This document shows positions 33,002 through 44,790 of a stretch of DNA of 64,000 nt, in pieces. The DNA is taken from assembly GCA_009363875.1 (NCBI GenBank), contig CM018685.1:54757087-54821086 (forward strand), read 5' to 3'. The notes under the pieces were generated by a model. The model worked only from the letters and a program-made list of their open reading frames with translations. It had not been told where the DNA came from and ran no database searches. The translations under genes and the position numbers were made by a program. How positions within the stretch are numbered: position 1 is the stretch's first letter; each line of letters begins with the position of its first letter. This stretch comes from Mikania micrantha (taxonomy: Eukaryota > Streptophyta > Magnoliopsida > Asterales > Asteraceae).

Positions 33002-35211
33002 TGTCACACCCCCACCTCTCGTCACCTGAGTTGAGGTAAGTCGTCACTCTGATATGGTTGCGGAAGCATAGTGGTGATGTCTCAGAGATGAGGTGTGACT
33101 TACTTGAACCGATATCTTAGCACACAGATTCACTAGAAATAAATATATTACAAGGGTTTCGTAAATACATCAACATTACATCTTAATTTATTACACAATC
33201 TAATATCCCATAAGTACAAAAGTGTGATGTGCATCCTCACCGTGTCGTCACTGTTGCCCTGCAAAAATGTTTAGTTTAAAACATCAGCACAAAGCTGGTG
33301 AGTTCGACAGTTCAGTTAGAACAATATGATATGATAAGTATGTTCACAAAAAGTTCAGTTCTGGATAACCATGGGACCCGTATCTAGTTCCTTTCGGATG
33401 TTCTTGTTCTTGTTCTGTAAAGACACTACCCGTCGGTAAGTATCTTGATGCCTCATTGTCTTAATGTCTATCACTAACATTAAGAAGTTGTTTCGGAAAC
33501 AGGTACCAAACATTCACACATGGGGAGATGCAATCCTCCCAGCAAATGGGTTGTCAGCCAATAGTACTATCAATGGTTCCTGTTCGGCCGCACATGGGTT
33601 CACTAGATACAGTTCACGAATGAGGACTTTTGATACTGTGATAGTTGTTACTAACGGCAAAATCCCATGAAATCACACAAAAAGTCACATGAAATCACAC
33701 AGATATCAGTGATGCATATCATATGTTCAGAAAACAGTTTACAGAGTTACCCCGATGTTTATAAAACAGTAAAAAGAAAAGGGGTTGTACGAAACTCACA
33801 TGATAACTCACAAATAGCAGAAAGTCACACAACTGCTAGTAATAGAGTGATTCTGCATTTATTTATGTTTAATGAGTTATTTATGTTTTAACTTACCGAT
33901 TAAATCTTTCTGAACGTCCAATGTCCAAGACATTGCCTTAACAGTCATCAAACCAATGTTTAATATTTAATTATTTATTTTAATGTAATATCATACGATG
34001 TATGATAATGTAGGAACCTATACTGATTCAGGTTCCTAATACTAGGATGATGACACACTTGATTAATCAGGATAATCTCAGATTAACCAAATAGTTAATG
34101 TTGTTGATTATGATGATGAAACAGTTCCTAGATAGATTAACGGCTTAGGGATGATTAATCCTTGTTATTGATTATCCCAATATCATGAAATATCACAATG
34201 TGACATTGGAATAGGTTTAATAACCATGTTTAACATACCAATCTGACTGTTATCTTAAACATCAGATACTCGTTCTAGTGAGTATGTTAATGATTGTGAT
34301 TAGTTTAAAATACTTGGATTTAACCTTTCATGTCAAAGATTAATCAAACTAATCACATACGTTGTCACAATCAAATGGTTTGAACCATTATAACCATTGT
34401 TATGATTTCATGCAAACTGGGCATTACAACGGCTCAAAACAAGGATTTACCCGTTGAAAGTTCGATTTTGTCATTTATAATCAATCCTAGCCATCATCTA
34501 GGCAATAATCAACAACCCTAACTATATCATTACGTTCAAAATCAAGATTTAATCATTCATAATCAAACTAGAAGGTTAAAATGAACCGTTACCTATTCTG
34601 AAGGAGTTCTGCGGGTAAAACAACGATCGGGTCTTGAAAACACGATCCTTGGTGAGATCTATGACTTTTAATGGCTTCAAAATGAAGTTTGGAGGCTTAA
34701 AATTGCGTTTTGGACGTCTGGAAGTCGTTGGATGACGAGATAGATGAAAAAAAATGAGTTTTTGGACGAAAATCTGATCTTATCCTCGTCCACCGCCTCA
34801 AATTACTCCCGGGCGCATCGCCCCAGTCCCGACGCCGATCTGGGGCATACCGCGCGGAAAAGGGAAATCCAAATTTTGAGCTTATCTTCTTTTGGCGATT
34901 CCGGGAGCATACGAACTCCGTTTTGCGCACGGTTTTCGCCTACGTTCACGATTTTTCGAGCTCTTTCCATTGGTTATAATCTCAAGACCTAAAGGGCTCA
35001 AAATATTTGACCTCTTATCTATTGCTATATTCGATTCGGTGTATTTTGAAATCGGAGCCTCGTTTCGCGATTTCGCTTACACTCATTCTCTTCATTTTTG
35101 AGTTATGATTATAACCTGAGAATTTTGAGTTGTCAACTCAACGTGGATTTTAAGCATGATCAACTGTGCTCAATCCATTGCTGACGTAATTCTTCGTACG
35201 CAATTATCATA
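33002..35211 (-). mobile_element. Solo LTR of the LTR-B Gypsy family, copy 2 (2210 bp)
   Basis: Plus-strand ends are TGTCACACCCCC and ATTATCATA, the last pair being TA where CA is expected (one change). The 5-bp duplication TCTCC is at 32997-33001 and 35212-35216. Very similar along its length to 19545-21689, but inserted at an unrelated site. The conserved core, read on the minus strand, lies at about 34895-34965. No internal region. Confidence 0.9.
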
Positions 35212-35741
35212 TCTCCTCCTTGGTACTTTCAGGAAATGTCCTTCTTTTTCTTCAATTTCTTCTTTGTATCCTCTAAATCCAGAATCAACCCTAAAGTTAA
35301 AAATTCAGCTGAATTACAACGCATTTCTATTCAGAAAGTAGCATTTCATGTTCAGTCATTTCATAAACTACAAACCCTTAAAAATATAAACTAAAAGCAA
35401 CCCAAAATACCCTTCATGGCCCATTCATGTTACATGATAGACCAAGTTTTATTTTTATAGGGGTAAATTATGATTTCTGTTAGAGCTTGCACTTTGAGAC
35501 ACGGACACGTTAACACGACACAACATGACATAACACGACTTTAACATGTTTCGTATTACCCTTAACATGTTTCGTGTCTAAAACAGGTCGACACATTAAG
35601 ACCTGTTTATCTTTCATGTCTAAATAGGTAAAACCTGCTAAGACCTGTTAAGACCCGTTAATGCCTATTAAGATCCGTTAAGACCTGTTAAGATCCATTA
35701 AAACCTGGTAAGACTTGTTAAGACATATTTAAAATTTAAAA

Positions 35742-36489
35742 TAAAACAAAACAAAACAAAACATACCCAGTGAAATCCCACTTAGAAGTAGGGTCTGGGA
35801 GGGAGAGATGAAAACAAACCTTACCCCTACCCAAAGAAAGGTAGAGAGGCTGCTTCAGAAAGAGACCCCCGGCTCGCGAAAATTCCTGTTTATATATATA
35901 TATATATTTTATTATTATTATATTATGATTATGATTATTATTTTCAACAAACACACTGAAAGAATATAAAGCACATGTAGAAAAAGCATGGATACACATA
36001 GACATGTATAGGCACATATAGTAAAGCAATAAACCAAAATAGCAGACCACAATAAACAAATGTACATGTAGAGCAAGCATGGGTAAGTAGTAGAAAAATA
36101 AACCAACATATCCCACTAACGAAGTATCTAGTAAACAACAAACCAGATGCACATACAAAACTACAACATTCACCAATTAAACAAGTTAAACAAGTATAAA
36201 AACACATAAAGCTAACATACCAACATGTCAATCATGCATCTCTCAAAACTATGATTTCTTACGTGCATCCTAACGTACTAATAGTCCCTAACCTTTATTC
36301 TACGTCTCCAGGAAATCCTATCACTGATCATGTCCTCTAAGAGGTGCAATACTAACAAATCCTGACGAATCTGCTCATCCCATGTCAACCTAGGTCGACC
36401 CCTGCACCTCCTCCCTTCCACAATTAAGTGGTCTACGCTTCGAATAGGAGCCAACACGTCTCTTCTCCTCACATGACCAAACCATCTCA
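35742..36489 (-). mobile_element. RTE-type LINE, 5'-truncated 3' end
   Basis: On the minus strand the last part of a reverse transcriptase protein is read at 36490-36278 (MRWFGHVRRRDVL, then GRPRLTWDEQIRQDL and WRRRIKVRDY). The 3' untranslated region carries the well-known plant RTE end (CCTTTCTTTGGGTAGGGGTA, then GTGGGATTTCACTGGGTATG) and a (GTTTT)n tail at 35763-35742. Only the last about 750 bp are present, as is common for 5'-truncated LINE copies. About 30-45 bp of the host repeat were lost at the insertion point compared with copy 1. Confidence 0.88.
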
Positions 36490-36715
36490 TTGTCTAACCC
36501 TATTTTTTAACGGGTTCCTTAACAGGTTCTTTAATAGGTTTTAACAGGTCATTTATAGTATTATCTGTTAGCAGGTTTCTTAACGGGTCATATCTTAACG
36601 AGTCGTGTCTTAACGGGTCGTGTCTGACCCGTTATCACAACCTTATTTCCTGTCATTTAGGTTTATAGGCAAAATTACAATTACTATTCTTTAGGCTTAT
36701 ATCAAGTTGCTATAA

Positions 36716-38302
36716 GGCTATGTGTTATCATCAAGCTCCATCACTCCACGTAGTCGTCACATAATCAACCAACACCATAACCCCCTTATCACTCCACATC
36801 ATCTTTACATATGTTATCATCACTCCCCCATCACTTCCCTATCACTCCACATCATCACCACCTTTATTCAGTATTTTATTATTTTATTTTTATTTTTTTA
36901 ATTAAAAATTAAATTAAAAAAAGACAAAATATTATTAAAAAAATATAAATTGCAAAATAAAACTAAAAAAAGTTACATAATAAAAAAATTACATGATAAA
37001 AAAAATACATGAAAAAATTAATCCATATTATATCGCTTCATAATCCGCTCCTTTGTCTTCTTGGCCATTTCACGAGCGTGACCGGTTAAGTAATCGGTTG
37101 GAGTCCACAACAATTTCAAATCATTGTTGTATTGTTTTTGCTCCTTTAAGTCGACAAATTTTTGTAACGACTCGGAGATGGTCTCCAACATACCTTTGTA
37201 ATCGGTTGAAAATGAAGATTGTGGTCGTTTACCCTTGTTGTTTCGACCAGGCGGATGTTGAGAAGAGGGTGGTGGGGGCATGTCCATTTTGACTTCCTCA
37301 TCCGACTTGTTTAAGTTAACGAAACATCGACCGGTTGAGTCGGATTGAGTGGTCGTTTACTTTTCGAACGATGACGTCTTCGTCCGTTTCGAAGTTTGTA
37401 ACTTCGGGACGCGATACCATTTGGTTGATTTTCTCATAACGTGCCACGCCCGATATGAGAAAATGGCCCGTTTTTCGAGCATAGGTCATCAACGCCTATT
37501 TCATGACCGTTTCGTCATTCTCACCACTTTTACGGTTGTTGTGGTGTTGAATCCATACTCCGTTAAATTCCGCGACGTTACATTGTAAGTCGTGTCATTT
37601 GCCAGAAAGCATGTCGTTAGTCCGGTAGGAGTCACAACCCATTGCCGAACAAACTGGGCTCTAACGAGCTAGTGCCACCTCCTCAATTTCCGACCATCGA
37701 GCAATGGTCGGTTTTGTTGTTTTTTTGGCACTTCCTTTTGTCTCTACCTGCGACACGGTGTAGCCGGTTGGGCGTCGAGTTGTGTTTCCGGAACCACGTC
37801 AACATCAGGTTCCGGTTGATTTTCAGAAACGTTGTCAAAGGCGGGTGAGTTTAGATTGAAAAAAGATGGTTGTGGGTACCAATTTGAAAATGTTAGAAAT
37901 TGGTTCGAGTTGTTCGGGTTGTTTGGATCGACTTGAGGACGATAACAATTCATAAACGGGTTAAAAATCGGGTTGTTTGGATCCATAGTGTGTAGAAGTT
38001 TTTGAAGATTTGAGTTGAAATTTTTGAAGAGTTGTTGAGAGATTAAGAGAGTATGTAAGTGTTTTTGAGTGTGTTGAATGAGGTTATATATGGTTTAATA
38101 TAATTTTATTTTTATTTTACTTCAAACGGAAATATTACCGTTTTTTATTTATTTATTTTCCTCCCCAACGGTCATCACCCCGTGAGGGCTCTCACGCCAC
38201 CCATCTTCACGCCCCTCTCACGCCGGTGTGTAATGGGGGGAAGACGCCACCGGGGCATGACCGACCCCTCTCACGCCTCATCACACACCATAACACATAG
38301 CC
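36716..38302 (-). mobile_element. PIF/Harbinger element, copy 2 (1587 bp)
   Basis: 13-bp perfect TIRs (GGCTATGTGTTAT), TAA duplications at 36713-36715 and 38303-38305. It carries only an ORF1-type gene and no transposase. Same site and orientation as copy 1, so it was already in the dispersed repeat before that spread. Confidence 0.92.
37018..37986 (-). pseudogene. Harbinger ORF1 (Myb/SANT-like), broken copy 2
   Basis: Starts MDPNNPIFNPFMNCYRPQVD and ends ERIMKRYNMD, the same ends as copy 1. A stop falls after ATPCRR (about 37744). The Myb/SANT core around 37600-37690 is shortened by a deletion, and frames change before the C-terminal Lys-rich part (37287-37018, MDMPPPPSSQHPPGRNNKGK). It would be a DNA-binding accessory protein for transposition; this copy is nonfunctional. 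Confidence 0.82.
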
Positions 38303-39100
38303 TAAGGGTCCTTAAACTATAGAAATTAAAGAAAACATCATTTATGTAGATTTTTCACAATTCTAGTCCTTTCCTTTAAGAAATGTTAGATTTTGACAAG
38401 TTTTCTTAACTATCTTTGGATTCACATAAAAGTCTATCATTCAAGTAATATATCAATTACTCATCAAATTTGCGCCGAGCAAGCACAATGTGAAAATTAA
38501 TTTTAAAAAGAAAGAATCACACTTCTAATATTTAATTATTATATGTATAAATAAAAAAAAGTTATGTACAAAGTTAGATATCTTGATAACTAGAAGGAAA
38601 GATCACAAAGAATAGTGTTAACAGCCTTTTATGAACTTAAGTAACACTATACACATAAACCAACAATACGCAAAACTTAGCCACTTTGTTGCAAAAATAG
38701 TAATAATAATAATTAAAAAAAAAAACTATTCACTTTTGTATGATTTAACATATATTGCCAACACTAGTACACCACTTCACATAAACATTGGCATATGTCT
38801 TGCATAATTTACATTTGAGTCTTCATATCTGTTTTCATTTCCAAAATTTGAAAATTTCCTATACATTGCATTTTCATCTTCATCTTCATCTTCATCTTCT
38901 ATCTCTATTTTCATTTTTTTTAGTTTTATGAATAGTGATTCCTCAAATATAAATATAAAGATTCACTATTCATCATTTATATAAATGTTTATGAGCATCT
39001 AAGAAGAAGAAAAAAATATTTAAAATAAGCATATGTGAATAGGAAGCAAATTTCATATACGACATAGAACCTATACGAAATTTTTAGGTTTTAGTTTGGT

Positions 39101-39402
39101 ATAAGCTCGTAACGACGTTATGTTCATCCAACTCAAAGCCTTAAAGGAGAAGATTGTCGAAGATATCAAAGCACTTAGTTATTTTTGGGTAAAACATCGC
39201 ATGCGGAATTATGGATTAGAATGGGCCTCGTGGCTATCCTTTGATGTTGGGTAAGATTGTGTTAAGACCAATAGGGTTTTCTTGTATCTTTTTTAATTAC
39301 TTTTCCTTTCTTTGGTGGTATTGATTGGTGTATTATTTTGGGGTTTTAGACTCTTACTAGCCCTGAGAGTAATAAAAATTTTAGTTGTTCAAGGAAAAAA
39401 AG
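39101..39402 (+). mobile_element. L1-type LINE, last part of the reverse transcriptase frame plus tail
   Basis: An open frame reads NDVMFIQLKALKEKIVEDIK, then ALSYFWVKHRMRNYGLEWAS and a stop at about 39253. This is the characteristic C-terminus of plant L1 ORF2 proteins. A 3' region and a short poly-A (39394-39400) follow. Severely 5'-truncated. Confidence 0.75.
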
Positions 39403-39990
39403 TGATTATATCCATATGTAGAGGGATCATCATTGTATTAGATATAGGATACATGTGAATGTGAAGGGCAACAGTTGGATATTTGCTGTTTGGAGCTTCA
39501 CTTAGCAGGGCGGCAGATTGCAGTGGTGGATCTTGAAAAACATGTTAAAGAAGGCCGAAAGTCATGGGCCAAATTTTTTTTCTTATCGCTATGTTTCGGG
39601 CTAAAAATTCGGGTCGGTAAATGATAATTTGGGTAGGTTCAACAATTTAAACTCAAGGTAAATAGGTAATGTTCAATAGTTAAGGCATATTTTAATTTTT
39701 TAAGGTCCAAAACAAGCTTTAAACTTAAGATCAGATAAAGAATGATATAACAACTGACACTGTGAACACTTAAAGGTAATATTAAAACTTACAATATTAG
39801 TTTAACTTAATTATTATTTAAAATCCAAGGAGACTCAAGGAATTTAGGAAGAAAAACCGAAGGGGTCGGGCTCAATACCCCTAAAATATTTTGACCGAAA
39901 ACTACTGTATCGACATTTCTAGCCAGACAAACGACAGGGGCTGGGCATCCCTGGCCCCCTTAAAACGTCCGACCCTGGTGGAGTGGCTGG
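39403..39990. other. Intergenic stretch
   Basis: No supported gene; moderately AT-rich, no repeat copy elsewhere in the window recognised. Confidence 0.5.
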
Positions 39991-39994
39991 TCTG

Positions 39995-41007
39995 GTTAGA
40001 GGTGGGCAGACTAGTTTTTTTGGAACCGGTTCCGGCAGGGGCGTACCTATTAAGTGTGTATGGGGTTCGACCGAACCCCATGAACTTTTGATTTTTAATG
40101 TTATATATATATGATCCGATATCGACCGACCCCCATAAATTTCTTCCCCGACCCCATGAAAATTTGACGAAATAGATAAAACTCAATTCAAAATTATTCT
40201 AAAGCCACAAAAAAATAAAATAATATTGAATTAACGTAACATGCATTACTTGTGATGAAACTCAATTGGTAATTAATAATTTAACTAAAAACCTAATCTA
40301 TCATAGTCTCTTAAAAAGTAATAATACGTAATTTGTATATAAAGTGATTGAATTTGATGTTCAAAATTAATGTTCAGTCCGCTCATAAAAATAAAATAGA
40401 GCAACAACTTATTAATATACTTCGTTGTCCTTCACATCACAACAACTGCAAAATTATTGTATAATTTTAAAAGTTGAAACTCATTAGCATGATGAGAAAC
40501 TTAGTTGATTTGTGTACAATTTGTATATTTATGTAATATGAACCGATTTTTTAAAAGAAAATTCAAACCTTCACCTTCTTTTATTCTTTTACTTATTAAT
40601 TTAAATAATACTATTTCGAATCATGTTGAAAGAAAACAAATTTTATCATAGCATTCTAATCAATTAGATGATAATTTGGCGTGATTTTATTATGTATTTC
40701 GATTTAATTTAGTTTTATCAATTTTTTGGTGATCCAACCCGATCTCATTCGAATTGGTAGAAGAAAAATAATTAACAACAAATACTATGCAAAAATATTC
40801 TCGGCCTCCATAAAAAAAATTTCTAGGTCCGCCACTAGGTTTCGGTCAACATAGTCAACAACTGGTTCTTGGCCGGTTCCGGTTCCGGTTTTGCCGGATA
40901 GAGGTGGAATCGGTTCCGTTTTTTCTGTTTATCTGAGAATTTGGAACCGCCTGTACCCACCGGTTCCGGTTTGGATTGTCGGTTTTGAGTTTTTGCCCCC
41001 TCTAGGT
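39995..41007. mobile_element. hAT-like low-complexity element (GGTTCCGG repeats), with a nested hAT
   Basis: Left end TAGAGGTGGGCA and reversed right end TAGAGGGGGCA are inverted. The interior flanking the nested element is made of GGTTCCGG/GGAACCGG words. The possible 8-bp duplication next to the ends is imperfect (GGTCTGGT and GGTCTCTG), so the outer boundaries are tentative. Confidence 0.5.
40036..40837. mobile_element. Nonautonomous hAT element (802 bp)
   Basis: TIR CAGGGGCGTACCTA on the left, reversed right end TAGTGGCGGACCTA. The 8-bp duplication GGTTCCGG (40028-40035) and GGTTTCGG (40838-40845) differs at one base. Ends and duplication length fit hAT. No transposase; the interior is AT-rich. 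Confidence 0.78.
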
Positions 41008-41191
41008 CTCTGACGGTGGTGGAGGAGAAAGTGGTGGCTCTGATGGGTTGTAGTTGGTCCTCCGGAGGTTTGGAGAATTCTGTATACTATTTTCTGCAAG
41101 TTTTTCGGTCCATCAATTAAGAAAGTGTTAAAACGAGGATATTAATTCAATTGGTTATTCTAATTATTTGTTACAAGTTTGTTGTAACTAT

Positions 41192-43152
41192 TGTTGGGTT
41201 AATCGAGTTGTTCATGGGTCACGGGTCAGCGGGTCAAACTGGCCAATATGGTTGTAGGTCAAGTGAAGATTTGGTTCAAGGGTAAAGGGTCATTCAAGGC
41301 TGTTTTGAATGTGGATACAGCTGTTAATTTTCTGGATTATAGCTGCTAATTACCAGCTGGTTGTTTCCTAGTTTAGCTTGGTTTTCCTTGTTTAGATTAG
41401 CTTGGAGATTAAGTTTAGTTTTAGTATAAATAGGGTTATTGCGTCTTTGTTTGTAGAGGTTTTAATTTTGATCAATAAAAAGTGTTTTGTGTTTGATAAA
41501 GGGCCTGATTTTCCAACAATTGGTATCAGAGCGCCAAGGTTGAAGAGGCTGTTTTGAGAGTCGACTTTCGAAGGGAGTTCAGGTGCGGGGCTGCTGTTGC
41601 AGCGGGAGCACAAATAAGTTGACTACCAGTGGTTTAGGCTGCTGTTTTGGGGTGGTCAGCAGGAGTGTTCTTCGGTGATCACGGGGCTGTTTTACAGCAG
41701 AAGACGGAGGTGTTCGGGTCAGTCGTTGGTGCAGGTTAAGTGCTGGTTTGGATGACGAGGGTGACCGATGATGAACACAGGCGGTCTATGGCTGTTAGTT
41801 GTGATCAAAGAGGAGAAAAGGGCTGGTTCTCAAGACATTTTTCAGTAGAGGTGCTGCTGTCAAGTTTTGCGGTCCTCGATCTACTTGTTTCATGATAAAG
41901 AGGAGACTGGCTTACGCGATTAAAAGCGGACAGAAAGGACCCGTCAAAGCAGGTGGCTTTGGGTTCGATTCGTTTCGCGGGAAGAAGACGGTAAAGTAGT
42001 AGCTTGTTTTCTTGTCGGTGAAGATGCCTCTTTGAACAAGCTTGATCTGAAAATTAAATATTGTTTTTTATCTTTGGTTTGGAACCGGATAGTAAGACGT
42101 GAAGGCAGTATGCGGTTTTGCTTGGTTTTGGTTCAACTTAATTTACATATTCATGTTGACCACATATTGGTTGCGGGAGTTCAAATCGGGTGGCTTTGGA
42201 CGTGACCGAGGAAGAGGTCGTGGGTCCGGGAAAGGTCAAGATGGTGAAAGGTTCCAACGAAAAAAAAAACCATGTTAAATGTTTCAAGTCCGTGTTTTTT
42301 TTAAGCGGTGATCAAAGGAAGAAAATTCAGGGCTGCTTGGTTGTTAGTTGTGGGTTTGCACAACAGGTATACAACCGGTGACAACAAATTGATTTCATTT
42401 GATCGGGTGTTTTGTTTTTCTTTGCCTAGGATAAGAACGGAAGAGCACATGGCTTGTTCTTGTGGCAAAAGTGTTCCAATCGGTAGCGCAGAAGAAGCGG
42501 ACGGGAAAGATTCGTCAAGCAAAAGGCTTTGAATCGGGTCACGCTTAGCGGGTGAAAGAAAAAGATGTTAGGAGCAGGAAGCTAGATCTCTTTTTTTGGT
42601 TGGAGGTCAAGAACAGGTGGTTCCATGACCAAGAAGAACTACATGTACCGGAATGGTCGAGTGATATTTAAAAATTTTGGAAGCTTAGACCGAGAAGACT
42701 TTGGACGTGACCGGGGTGAAGGTCGGGTGTCTAGGAAGGGTCCTTATGGGTCAAAGCAAAGGCATGTTTTGACGGGAACGTTGCAGTGAAGAACGACATG
42801 AACAAACAACGATTAAGGGGGTGATTGTTGGGTTAATCGAGTTGTTCATGGGTCACGGGTCAGCGGGTCAAACCGGCCAATATGGTTGTAGGTCAAGTGA
42901 AGATTTGGTTCAAGGGTAAAGGGTCATTCAAGGCTGTTTTGAATGTGGATACAGCTGTTAATTTTCTGGATTATAGCTGCTAATTACCAGCTGGTTGTTT
43001 CCTAGTTTAGCTTGGTTTTCCTTGTTTAGATTAGCTTGGAGATTAAGTTTAGTTTTAGTATAAATAGGGTTATTGCGTCTTTGTTTGTAGAGGTTTTAAT
43101 TTTGATCAATAAAAAGTGTTTTGTGTTTGATAAAGGGCCTGATTTTCCAACA
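41192..43152 (+). mobile_element. Small complete LTR retrotransposon without genes (1961 bp)
   Basis: Two 327-bp LTRs, 41192-41518 and 42826-43152, both TGTTGGGTTAATCG...CCAACA, differing by eye at one base (C/T near 41248 and 42882). Duplication ACTAT at 41187-41191 and 43153-43157. The primer site TGGTATCAGAGC is at 41521-41532 and the purine tract (AAGGGGGTGA type) just before 42826. The 1.3-kb interior has no gag or pol; short frames at 42190-42532 match nothing I know. It is larger than a classical TRIM and far smaller than a LARD, and must move using proteins from another element. Confidence 0.93.
41521..41532 (+). promoter_or_regulatory. Primer binding site of the small LTR element
   Basis: TGGTATCAGAGC two bases after the 5' LTR end. 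Confidence 0.92.
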
Positions 43153-43157
43153 ACTAT

Positions 43158-44339
43158 AACAGGTTGAGGGACTTTAACTGATCTAGTTGGAAAGTTAAAG
43201 GGCTATTATAGATATTTGAGGATAAAAAAGGACGTGCCTATATGTTAAATAGAGGAGATAAGAAGCATCTCGAGATCTTCATCCGGTTACACTTCATATG
43301 CTTATTTCTTTGTTTTTCTCTGTAAGACCCATTTGTAGGGTTTTGTTCTTGTTTTCATTTTTTGGTTTTGATCTATCATCATTATGGATCTTCTGGTGTA
43401 CCTAGAATCAGTTTACATGTTGATGTTTTGTATTTCTTGAGTTCTCATCATTGTAGTTGAGAAACTCTAAATTATCTGTAGTTGCATATCTCTTTATATT
43501 TAGGGTTGAGTTTTTTGTATATAGATCGAGTTGTAATAGGTTGAGATCTATATTGTTTTGTACTTGTTCGTAAGTATTAATTACATATTCATGAGAATCA
43601 TGTGAATCTGCAAGTTGTTGATAGATTTGATTTATTTTGACAGAAAGTGATTTGGATGATTGGATATTTGGATCTTCCTTATATTTGAAAGGCTTAACTG
43701 TGAAGGCCTGCATCTAGTCCAATAAACATTTTCACTGGCCCGTTTCATTTTGTAGCGCAACCCACCTTTGAGCTCCTTCATGCCTTCATGGCTTCATCTC
43801 ACTGACTTGATCCAATTTCAGTCCATTACAATCAGACTTTTACCATTCCAAATTTTCAGCCTTGATTCAGCATTTCAGCAATTCAGCCTATGCTATTGAG
43901 ATATACACAGTTACACACAGAACAATTGATCAAATAAAAAGAGATTTTTTTTTAGAAAGAGTAAGATTCAATAGAAGCTTGACATCTCACATGATAAAAA
44001 CAAAAGAATTATAATTTAGGTATAACATCTTATTTTTATGTATTATATTTTTATTTTTTTGTACTAAATTCTTTTTTGTACTAGATTCTTTTTTTTTTAT
44101 TTTTTTATTTTTTTGTACTAGATTTTATGTTTTTTGTATTCTATATTTGATTTTTCGTACTGCACTTTTATTTTTTTTGTACTAGATTTTTGTATTTATG
44201 TTTTTAACATGACACATACTAAACTCCTATTCTTTTTAGTGGATCCGACCTCTGTATATAAATGTGTGTGTCTGCGAATTCTAAACCCAATTTCGATTAC
44301 ATGCAATATTTTGACAATAAACTAAAGTCTAAACTGAAA
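43158..44339. other. AT-rich spacer with a T-rich repeat
   Basis: At about 44035-44200 the word TTTTTTGTACTAGATT and variants recur about five times. A 101-residue minus-strand frame at 43713-43408 has no recognisable domain and no copy elsewhere; I do not call it a gene. Confidence 0.5.
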
Positions 44340-44344
44340 TAGGG

Positions 44345-44790
44345 ATACGACAAAACATCACCCCATAAATGTATGTTGACAGAACTAGCTGGCTCAGGGG
44401 TGCACATTGCGGTGTCGTAGCATAAATTTAACATCCTTGTCTCGTGTAAAAAAAAAACTCAAAAAAAGGGCTTAAATACTTTTTCGATTGAAATGAAGAT
44501 TATTATTTTTTTGAAATTCAACTCATACTTGTAAGTTAATCCAAACTAACTTACCTTTTGATGGAGATTGAACCCGTGATCTTCTCATATAAAAGACAAA
44601 ACCTATATAAAATAGGCTAATCACACATTAGTTAATAAAAAAATATAGTAAGATGACCATACCTTTGTGAAAAAAAAAAAACCAAAAGAAAATTGTCAGC
44701 AAGAAAAATCGAAACAATGACCTGGGAAAGGAAAGATTAAAACGGAGTAAATTTACGAATTGGGTGCGCTGCTTTTGCTTTACTTTCTTT
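44345..44790 (+). repeat. Extra copy of the receptor-gene upstream region (fragment)
   Basis: Matches 21760-22170 and 45945-46385, including the AACTAGCTGGCTCAGGGGTG block, the AAAGACAAAACC-TATAAAAT block and the CAATGACCTGGGAAAGGAAA block. It ends without a receptor gene, so it is a third, incomplete unit of the duplication. Confidence 0.8.

Larger units (their letters stand above)
35313..39100. repeat. Dispersed repeat, copy 2
   Basis: Matches 12037-19172 minus the solo LTR there. Private insertion: an RTE LINE fragment at 35742-36489. The L1 fragment begins just past its right edge. The order relative to the neighbouring LTR-B solo LTR is reversed between the two copies, so these are independent insertions rather than one large duplication. 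Confidence 0.8.

Noticed and set aside
35045..35100. A second full core in the LTR-B solo LTR
   Set aside because: The match to the GGAGTTCGTATGCTCC core is only partial (GGAGCCTCGTTTCGCG); at most a degenerate duplicate.
35736..36231. Long Cys/Leu-rich minus-strand frames as a membrane protein
   Set aside because: They translate the 3' untranslated end of an RTE LINE.
43408..43713. Minus-strand 101-residue frame as a gene
   Set aside because: No recognisable domain and AT-rich composition that favours chance frames.
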